45,073 nucleotides of DNA, taken from an uncultured Bacilli bacterium (GTDB lineage Bacteria > Bacillota_I > Bacilli_A > RFN20 > CAG-826). Below the pieces are notes generated by a model. The model worked only from the letters and a program-made list of their open reading frames with translations. It ran no database searches and was not told where the DNA came from. The stretch's first letter is position 1; each line of letters begins with the position of its first letter. The translations under genes were made by a program, and so were the position numbers. Where the stretch lies: positions 1 through 45,073 of the forward strand of contig CAJOQN010000073.1 of the NCBI GenBank assembly GCA_905236535.1, read 5' to 3'. Positions 39,421 to 45,073 of the stretch are shown here, piece by piece.

Positions 39421-41490
39421 ATGCCAGAAGAAAACAAAGAAATTAATCCAAGAAGAAGAATATCACTAGGCTTCGTTATATCTTTGCTCGCAATCGTCGC
39501 AGCGATTGTCACTTTAGTGTATTTTGTGTTCTTTAATAACAGAACCAAAGAATTTACTCTTGAAGAATTCACCAAGAATTTAGAAGAAAAAAAGATTACC
39601 GAAATCAAATCCGTTACTCCTAAAGAGAAAACATTAATGTCTATTACCGGAACTTATAGAACCGATACTTCATCCACTAAAAAGTATGCATTTAAGGTTG
39701 TTATTCTTTGGGACACCTTCTATGAAGAAAGAACTTTCACAATTGGTGGCACTGAAACCACAACCAGTTTTGAATTATTGATTAAAGAAATGGTTGGAGA
39801 AGACTATCATGTCACCGACCCATATGTTGTTAGTTTCTGGGATCAATGGGGACCCACAATTATATTAGTGGGTGGCACTGGTTTAGTTACCTTCTTCCTT
39901 TTAATGAGATTCTCTAATGTGGTTGGAAATTCCAACAACAAAGCTTTGGAATTCAACAAATCTAGAGCTAGAAGAATTAATAAGAGCAAAACAAAATTCG
40001 CTGATGTTGCGGGTTGTGATGCTGAAAAACAAGAGATGGAAGAGCTCGTTCTTTATTTAAAAGAACCTAAGAAATTCTCTAAATTTGGGGCTAAATTACC
40101 TAAAGGTATTCTTTTAGTGGGGCCTCCAGGAACCGGTAAAACCTTACTTGCAAAAGCGGTTGCTGGCGAAGCCGGTGTTCCATTCTTCTCTATTTCTGGT
40201 TCTGATTTTGTCGAAATGTTTGTCGGTGTTGGTGCTGGACGTGTTAGAGATATGTTTAAAGTTGCTAAAGAAAACGCACCTTGCTTAGTCTTTATCGATG
40301 AAATCGATGCTGTTGGACGTCAAAGAGGTGCCGGCCTTGGTGGTGGAAACGACGAAAGAGAACAGACACTTAACCAATTATTGGTGGAATTAGATGGCTT
40401 TGAAGATAACTCTGGAATTATTGTTATCGCCGCTACAAACAGAGATGACGTCTTAGATCCTGCTTTATTAAGAGCGGGTCGTTTCGATAGAAAAATTACT
40501 GTTTCTTTACCAGATGCTGACGGACGTGAAGCTATTTTCAAAGTTCACGCTAGAGGGAAAAAATTATCACCAGACGTTGATTTCAAGGCTCTCTCAAAGA
40601 GAACTGTTGGTTTCTCCGGTGCTGATATTGAAAACATTCTTAACGAAGCTGCTATTTTAGCAGTTCGCGCAAATAAAGAAGCAATTGGCTTGGATGACAT
40701 TGATGAAGCTATTGATCGTCGTGTCGCAGGTCCAGCGAAGACCAAACAAGCAATGCGTGCAAAAGAAAAAGAAATGGTGGCCTTCCATGAATCTGGACAC
40801 GCGATTATTGGTTTGAAACTCGAACATTCTGCCAAAGTCCAAAAAATCACGATTATTCCACGTGGGCAAACAGGTGGCCACGTACGTATGTCTCCACCAG
40901 ACGATTCATTTATCTTAACAAAGAGCGAATTGGAAGCTGAAATTTGTGGACTTCTCGGTGGTAGGGCGTCAGAAGAAATTTTCTTTGGAGATGTTTCTAC
41001 CGGTGCATCAAATGATATCGAAAGAGCAACTTCTATTGCTAGAATGATGGTTACCGAATTAGGTATGTCTGCTCTTGGTCCTATCCAATATGAAAAGAAC
41101 ACTGGTTCTGTCTTCCTTGGAAGAGACTACACAAGCAATCAATTGAACTTCTCACACGAAACCGCACTTCAAATTGATAACGAAGTTAGAAGAATTATTG
41201 AATCTGCTTACGCTCAAGCTAAAGAATTGATTACTAAATATAAAGATCAAGTTACCTTGATTGCTAACACTCTTCTTGAACATGAGCAAATTACTGCTGA
41301 AGAAATTGATTACCTTCTTGAAAACGGTCATCTTAAAAGAGATGAAAAGATTGTTCCTCAAGAAGAACCTTCTATAGAAGAACAACCTCAAGTTGAGGAA
41401 AAAGAAAGTGGAGAAATTCCACCAATTGATATTCCTGATATTGAGAATCAATTATCCGAAGAAAACAAGGAGAACAAAGAGGGAGAATAA
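39421..41490 (+). CDS. ftsH: ATP-dependent zinc metalloprotease FtsH
   Basis: The 689-residue membrane AAA+ protease degrades unassembled membrane proteins and some regulators. It has TM1 at about 16-38, an extracellular segment, TM2 at about 143-165, Walker A GPPGTGKT (234-241), Walker B FIDEIDAVGRQRG, SRH (TNRDDVLDPALLRAGRFDR), and zinc motif HESGH (456-460). The C-terminal tail after about 640 is acidic and disordered, longer than usual. AAAGGAG precedes the ATG. A hairpin overlaps the stop. Confidence 0.98.
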   Translation: MPEENKEINPRRRISLGFVISLLAIVAAIVTLVYFVFFNNRTKEFTLEEFTKNLEEKKITEIKSVTPKEKTLMSITGTYRTDTSSTKKYAFKVVILWDTFYEERTFTIGGTETTTSFELLIKEMVGEDYHVTDPYVVSFWDQWGPTIILVGGTGLVTFFLLMRFSNVVGNSNNKALEFNKSRARRINKSKTKFADVAGCDAEKQEMEELVLYLKEPKKFSKFGAKLPKGILLVGPPGTGKTLLAKAVAGEAGVPFFSISGSDFVEMFVGVGAGRVRDMFKVAKENAPCLVFIDEIDAVGRQRGAGLGGGNDEREQTLNQLLVELDGFEDNSGIIVIAATNRDDVLDPALLRAGRFDRKITVSLPDADGREAIFKVHARGKKLSPDVDFKALSKRTVGFSGADIENILNEAAILAVRANKEAIGLDDIDEAIDRRVAGPAKTKQAMRAKEKEMVAFHESGHAIIGLKLEHSAKVQKITIIPRGQTGGHVRMSPPDDSFILTKSELEAEICGLLGGRASEEIFFGDVSTGASNDIERATSIARMMVTELGMSALGPIQYEKNTGSVFLGRDYTSNQLNFSHETALQIDNEVRRIIESAYAQAKELITKYKDQVTLIANTLLEHEQITAEEIDYLLENGHLKRDEKIVPQEEPSIEEQPQVEEKESGEIPPIDIPDIENQLSEENKENKEGE

Positions 41491-41501
41491 AACTCCCTTT
41501 T
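41477..41501 (+). terminator. Terminator at the end of ftsH
   Basis: The stem AAGAGGGAG/CTCCCTTTT (41477-41485 with 41493-41501, one G-U pair) has a 7-base loop containing the ftsH TAA stop. T residues and TTCTTC follow. dusB starts 8 bases later. Confidence 0.7.
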
Positions 41502-41508
41502 CTTCAAT

Positions 41509-42474
41509 ATGTGGAAGATTGGCAATATTGAAATTAATGGGAAAGTAGTGCTTGCTCCAATGGCGGGTTTTACTTCAAGCGGGTATCGTCGTTTTATGAA
41601 ACAATTTGGCGTTTCGCTTTCCTATACTGAGATGGTTTCTGATCACGGATTGATTTATGAAAATAAAGAAACATATACCTATCTTGAGACAAAAAACGAC
41701 GAACTCCCAATTGGCATTCAATTATTTGGTGCGGATGCTGAAAATTTATTAAAAGCCGCAAAAATAGTGGCAAAAACCGCTCCTTTTTGCTCATTTTTAG
41801 ATATTAATGCTGGTTGTCCGGTTCCAAAAGTTACGAAAACAGGAGCGGGTTCTGCTCTTTTGAAAAACCCAGAAGTTTTAGCGGATATTGTTAGAACATT
41901 AAAGAAAGAAATGAATATTCCTATCACTGTTAAAATTCGTTTAGGTTGGGATAACAAACACATGAATTATATGGAAGTCATTAAACTCTTAGAAGAATCG
42001 GGAGTGGACGCGATTGCCATACATGCTAGAACAACCAAGGAGTTATATAGTGGTGAACCACATTATGAACTTTTAAAAGATTTAAGAACAAAAATGAATG
42101 TGCCTCTAATTGTCTCTGGAAACATTTTTACGCTTGATGACGCAATTAAAGCTTTAGAACTTACTAAAGCAGATGCCGTTATGGTGGCGAGAGGCTCTCT
42201 CGGTAATCCATTCTTAATTAAACAAATCGATGAATATGTTAAAACAGGCGTTAGATTGCCAAACCCTTCGTTAGATCAACAAATAAATTACTGTCTAGAA
42301 TTAGCCAAGTATATGATTGATGAAAAAGGGGAAGAAAAGGCCATGAGAATATATCGTAGCATTGCCCCAAAATTCTTTACTGGATTCCCGAATTCTAAAG
42401 ATGTAAGACGCGATTTAGCCCAAAATATGGTTTCTTTTGAGTATTTACAAAACACTCTAAAGAAATTAAAATAA
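41509..42474 (+). CDS. dusB: tRNA-dihydrouridine synthase
   Basis: The 321-residue FMN-dependent TIM-barrel enzyme reduces uridines in tRNA. APMAGFTSSGYRRF (16-29), the catalytic Cys in DINAGCPVPKVTKTGAGSAL, and IHARTTKELYSG are the family hallmarks. It precedes lysS as in B. subtilis, with the folate genes that normally lie upstream of it missing. No Shine-Dalgarno is visible before the ATG, which follows directly on a terminator. Confidence 0.94.
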   Translation: MWKIGNIEINGKVVLAPMAGFTSSGYRRFMKQFGVSLSYTEMVSDHGLIYENKETYTYLETKNDELPIGIQLFGADAENLLKAAKIVAKTAPFCSFLDINAGCPVPKVTKTGAGSALLKNPEVLADIVRTLKKEMNIPITVKIRLGWDNKHMNYMEVIKLLEESGVDAIAIHARTTKELYSGEPHYELLKDLRTKMNVPLIVSGNIFTLDDAIKALELTKADAVMVARGSLGNPFLIKQIDEYVKTGVRLPNPSLDQQINYCLELAKYMIDEKGEEKAMRIYRSIAPKFFTGFPNSKDVRRDLAQNMVSFEYLQNTLKKLK

Positions 42475-42486
42475 TATGACTTTATG

Positions 42487-42506
42487 TTGACCATTTATTT
42501 GGTCAA
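42487..42506 (+). repeat. Perfect inverted repeat just before the lysS ribosome binding site
   Basis: TTGACCA and TGGTCAA (42487-42493 with 42500-42506, 6-base loop) form a 7-bp stem that ends 4 bases before GGAGGA. No T tract follows, so it is not a terminator. It could be a translational control hairpin or a protein-binding site. Confidence 0.5.
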
Positions 42507-42520
42507 AACTGGAGGATTAT

Positions 42521-44017
42521 ATGGATAACAATATCAATCAAAACCAACTTAACGATCAAGAAATTGCTCGTCGTGAAAAATTAGCGAAATACACTGAAAT
42601 GGGTGTTGATCCTTTTGGGCAAGCTTATAAAGTTTCACACCACGCCTCAGATATTCGTAGAATAGTTGGTAAAAAATCCTCTAAAGGTTTAGATAAACTT
42701 AATCTTCATGTTTCTTTTGCGGGTCGTATTATGGCCATCAGAAGAATGGGTAAAGCCTCTTTTATGACCCTTCAAGATAAGACTGGCTTTATGCAAGTTT
42801 ATATGGGCATCGATGTTGTTGGAAAGAAAGCCTATAATCTTTTCAAACTCGCAGATATTGGTGATATTGTTGGTGTCAAAGGTAGAGTCATGATGACGAG
42901 AACCGGCGAATTAACAATTCGTGCGGAAAAATACACCCACTTAACAAAATCATTGCACCCACTTCCAGAGAAATTCCACGGTTTAACTGATACCGAAGAA
43001 AGATATAGAAGACGTTATCTCGATTTAATTATGAATGATAATGCAAAAAAGGTTGCCTTCGCGAGACCCAGAATTGTTAGAAGCATTCAAAATTATTTAG
43101 ATGATCAAGGATATGTTGAAGTTGAAACTTCAATTCTCTCCCCAATCTTGGGTGGAGCGAACGCTAGACCATTTATTACACACCACAACGCTCTTAATAA
43201 AGATTTCTATCTTAGAATTGCGACTGAACTTAATCTTAAAAGATTATTGGTTGGTGGTATGGAAAGAGTTTATGAAATCGGTCGTTTATTTAGAAACGAA
43301 GGTATGGATTCTTCTCATAATCCTGAATTCACCTCAATTGAAGTCTATGAAGCATATGGAAATCTTCAAAGTATGCGTCGACTTGCCGAAGGCATGATTA
43401 GAGCCTCTGCAAAAGCCGCTACCGGTTCTACCAAAGTAAATTATCAAGGCAAGGTGTTAGACTTTGGAAAACCATTTAAATGGATCTCTATGGTGGATTT
43501 AATCAAAGAAAAAACTGGAATTGATTTCTCTAAAGACATGACCTTTGAAGAAGCAAAAAAATTAGCGGACGAAAGAGATATTCATCTCGATAAATTCAAG
43601 AACACTGTCGGTTATGTAATGAACGAATTCTTCGAGCAATTATGCCAAGATGATTTAATTCAGCCAACCTTTGTTTATTCATATCCTATCGAAGTCTCTC
43701 CTTTGACAAAAAAAGGAAAAGACCCAAGATTTACCGAGAGATTTGAATTATTCGTCGATGGAAGAGAGCTCGCAAACGCCTATACAGAACTTAATGATCC
43801 TATCGACCAAAGAGAAAGATTTATGGCTCAACTTAAAGCCAAAGAATTGGGTGACGAAGAGAGTCAACAATTAGACGAAGATTTCGTTGAAGCCCTTGAA
43901 TACGGAATGCCACCAGCAGGCGGAATTGGTATGGGTATTGATCGACTTGCAGTGTTATTGACCGACCAACCAACAGTGAGAGAAGTTATTCTCTTCCCAA
44001 CAATGAAAGATAAATAA
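42521..44017 (+). CDS. lysS: Lysyl-tRNA synthetase, class II
   Basis: The 498-residue protein charges tRNA-Lys. It has an N-terminal OB-fold anticodon domain (about 65-150, VSFAGRIMAIRRMGKASFMT), motif 2 (RLFRNEGMDSSHNPEFTSIE near 262-281) and motif 3 (GGIGMGIDRLAVLLTD near 467-482). GGAGGA precedes the ATG. The zinc-ribbon membrane gene follows 11 bases downstream. Confidence 0.98.
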   Translation: MDNNINQNQLNDQEIARREKLAKYTEMGVDPFGQAYKVSHHASDIRRIVGKKSSKGLDKLNLHVSFAGRIMAIRRMGKASFMTLQDKTGFMQVYMGIDVVGKKAYNLFKLADIGDIVGVKGRVMMTRTGELTIRAEKYTHLTKSLHPLPEKFHGLTDTEERYRRRYLDLIMNDNAKKVAFARPRIVRSIQNYLDDQGYVEVETSILSPILGGANARPFITHHNALNKDFYLRIATELNLKRLLVGGMERVYEIGRLFRNEGMDSSHNPEFTSIEVYEAYGNLQSMRRLAEGMIRASAKAATGSTKVNYQGKVLDFGKPFKWISMVDLIKEKTGIDFSKDMTFEEAKKLADERDIHLDKFKNTVGYVMNEFFEQLCQDDLIQPTFVYSYPIEVSPLTKKGKDPRFTERFELFVDGRELANAYTELNDPIDQRERFMAQLKAKELGDEESQQLDEDFVEALEYGMPPAGGIGMGIDRLAVLLTDQPTVREVILFPTMKDK

Positions 44018-44028
44018 AGGAGAATGTT

Positions 44029-44655
44029 ATGGCTAAAAAAATAGTGTGTCCTAATTGTAAATTACCAATCGAAGAAGATTCTAAAACTTGTAAATTTTGT
44101 GGTGCTAGTATCGTTGAAGAAGTTGTGCCCGAAGAAGTCGAAGAATTAGAAGAATCAAACATCGAATCTCCAAAAGTTAAAAAGAGCATTCCAAGTTTCT
44201 ATTTGTTCTTTATCATCGCTGCAGGATTAAGCGTCTTAGCGTTCTTTTTGCCAATTCTTCCAATTGATTTTAATCAATATTTATATCCAATCTATGTCAT
44301 CACTTTCAATTCCCCAATTATGGTTGGAATGAATGCTGGCACTATTTCTTTTGTTTTTGCAATTGTAACTTTGTTGTGCTTTGCGGCCGTTCATTGGTCC
44401 ATCTTTAAAAAGACAACTGAAATAGCATTATTTTCTTATTTTGCTGCTTTCTTTGCTCAAGTTACCGCGATATGTGCCGCGCTTGCGCCTCTTATGTTAT
44501 CTTCTGGAAACAGCGAGATGGAATTAGGATTTAGCCTTGGGTTTGTTGTAATTGCGATTTTCTTTGAAGCAATTGTGGCCCTCACTATTATTGCAATCAT
44601 TCAATACAAAAAGTATCTTATTAAGAATCCAAGCGAAGTCGCTTCAATTAAATAA
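44029..44655 (+). CDS. Zinc-ribbon membrane protein of unknown function
   Basis: The 208-residue protein begins with a zinc ribbon: CPNC (7-10) and CKFC (21-24). An acidic linker follows (about 30-50, Glu/Val-rich), then four predicted helices (about 60-80, 96-124, 129-155 and 165-195) and a short cytoplasmic tail. Zinc-ribbon plus small membrane domain proteins are common in Firmicutes, without assigned function. AAAGGAG precedes the ATG. It is probably cotranscribed with lysS and ends at a terminator. Confidence 0.8.
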   Translation: MAKKIVCPNCKLPIEEDSKTCKFCGASIVEEVVPEEVEELEESNIESPKVKKSIPSFYLFFIIAAGLSVLAFFLPILPIDFNQYLYPIYVITFNSPIMVGMNAGTISFVFAIVTLLCFAAVHWSIFKKTTEIALFSYFAAFFAQVTAICAALAPLMLSSGNSEMELGFSLGFVVIAIFFEAIVALTIIAIIQYKKYLIKNPSEVASIK

Positions 44656-44659
44656 AAAA

Positions 44660-44686
44660 TTATATCACCCTTTGGGTGATATTTTT
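44660..44686 (+). terminator. Terminator after the zinc-ribbon gene
   Basis: The stem ATATCACCC/GGGTGATAT (44662-44670 with 44674-44682, TTT loop) is followed by TTTT. It separates the lysS unit from rpsF. Confidence 0.85.
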
Positions 44687-44768
44687 ATAATCGAAAAATT
44701 TATTTTACGAAAATTCATAATTTTTTACATATATATAATTAAAGACAAAATTTTTGACGTATGCGCGC

Positions 44769-44870
44769 TTTACATTAAGAAATCTCTCCTATATAATAGA
44801 TACGCTGTTTCAGCAAATACTTCTCTACTATTTATAGAAAAATAGTCAGAGTCCAGAGGGAGGTAGTAAA
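44769..44870 (+). promoter_or_regulatory. rpsF promoter and leader
   Basis: TTTACA (44769-44774), a 17-base spacer and TATAAT (44792-44797) give a start near 44804 and a leader of about 67 bases. The leader contains a CTATTT/AAATAG stem (44828-44845) and a strong GGGAGG before the ATG. It could be the S6:S18-type autoregulatory leader known upstream of rpsF in other bacteria, but I cannot see its conserved core with confidence. Confidence 0.6.
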
Positions 44871-45073
44871 ATGCGCAAATATGAGATTATGTACATTTTA
44901 AAAGCTGACTTAGATGAAACCGCCCGCCAAGAGCAAATCGCTAAATTAAACGCGATTCTTGAAGGCAAGGGAGCAAAGGTTGAAAAAGTTGATGAAAGCA
45001 TGGGTCTTCGTACTCTTGCTTACGAAATCAAAAAGGAAACCCAAGGTTACTATGTCGTCCTTAAAGTGTCCGC
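44871..45073 (+). CDS. rpsF: Ribosomal protein bS6 (3' end outside window)
   Basis: The first 67 residues are present, beginning MRKYEIMYILKADLDETARQ and including LRTLAYEIKKETQGYYVVL, the conserved S6 core. It is a small-subunit protein that pairs with S18. The gene is cut by the right edge of the window; ssb and rpsR would be expected next. Confidence 0.96.
   Translation, partial: MRKYEIMYILKADLDETARQEQIAKLNAILEGKGAKVEKVDESMGLRTLAYEIKKETQGYYVVLKVS

Noticed and set aside
1..45073. CRISPR array, prophage, insertion sequence or tRNA genes
   Set aside because: No regularly spaced repeats, transposase or phage genes, and no cloverleaf in the few intergenic spaces.
1..45073. Mycoplasma code with TGA as tryptophan
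   Set aside because: Real genes end at TGA (psuG, yaaA, mfd) and their neighbours overlap as ATGA; tryptophans are coded by TGG.

Overview
The window is the replication-origin region of a low-GC bacterium with a compact genome. It uses TGA as a stop (psuG, mfd and the small S4 gene upstream of recF all end in TGA), so it follows the standard bacterial code and is not a Mycoplasma-type genome. Gene order and protein families point to the Bacilli side of the Firmicutes, most likely a reduced Tenericutes-like lineage (RF39, Acholeplasma or Izemoplasma type). That placement is inference.

The origin lies between dnaA and rpmH (about 20971-21397). A second DnaA-box cluster and an AT-rich stretch lie between dnaA and dnaN, so the origin looks bipartite as in Bacillus. 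To the left, on the minus strand: dnaA, dnaN, S4-domain gene, recF, gyrB, gyrA, a glycosyltransferase, serS, SRP RNA (ffs), tadA, a P-type ATPase, psuG, a TetR regulator and a degenerate site-2-protease-like membrane protein with a structured leader. The far left end (1-3668) carries two plus-strand genes for exported, membrane-anchored proteins: an Ig-like (Big2) protein cut by the window edge and an endonuclease I.

To the right, on the plus strand: rpmH, rnpA, yidC, jag, mnmE, tatD, rnmV, rsmA, ispE, a short glmU, pth, mfd, an RqcP-type S4 gene, ftsH, dusB, lysS, a zinc-ribbon membrane protein and the start of rpsF. This follows the B. subtilis order from rpmH to lysS with blocks missing (purR/spoVG/prs, divIC/tilS/hprT, the folate genes). 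A ppdK, FGGY kinase and DUF368/PopT block is inserted between glmU and pth. Most genes run with the replication fork; the exceptions are the two left-end surface genes, ppdK and popT.

Points that stand out: gyrase carries non-canonical residues at three quinolone-determining positions; GlmU stops just before its acetyltransferase active site; YidC has a lipobox and a large extracellular domain; the S2P-like protein lacks the catalytic HExxH and has a leader with competing hairpins; a perfect 21-bp palindrome overlaps the putative ppdK promoter; and several genes at the start of transcription units have no Shine-Dalgarno sequence. No CRISPR array, insertion sequence, prophage or tRNA gene was seen.
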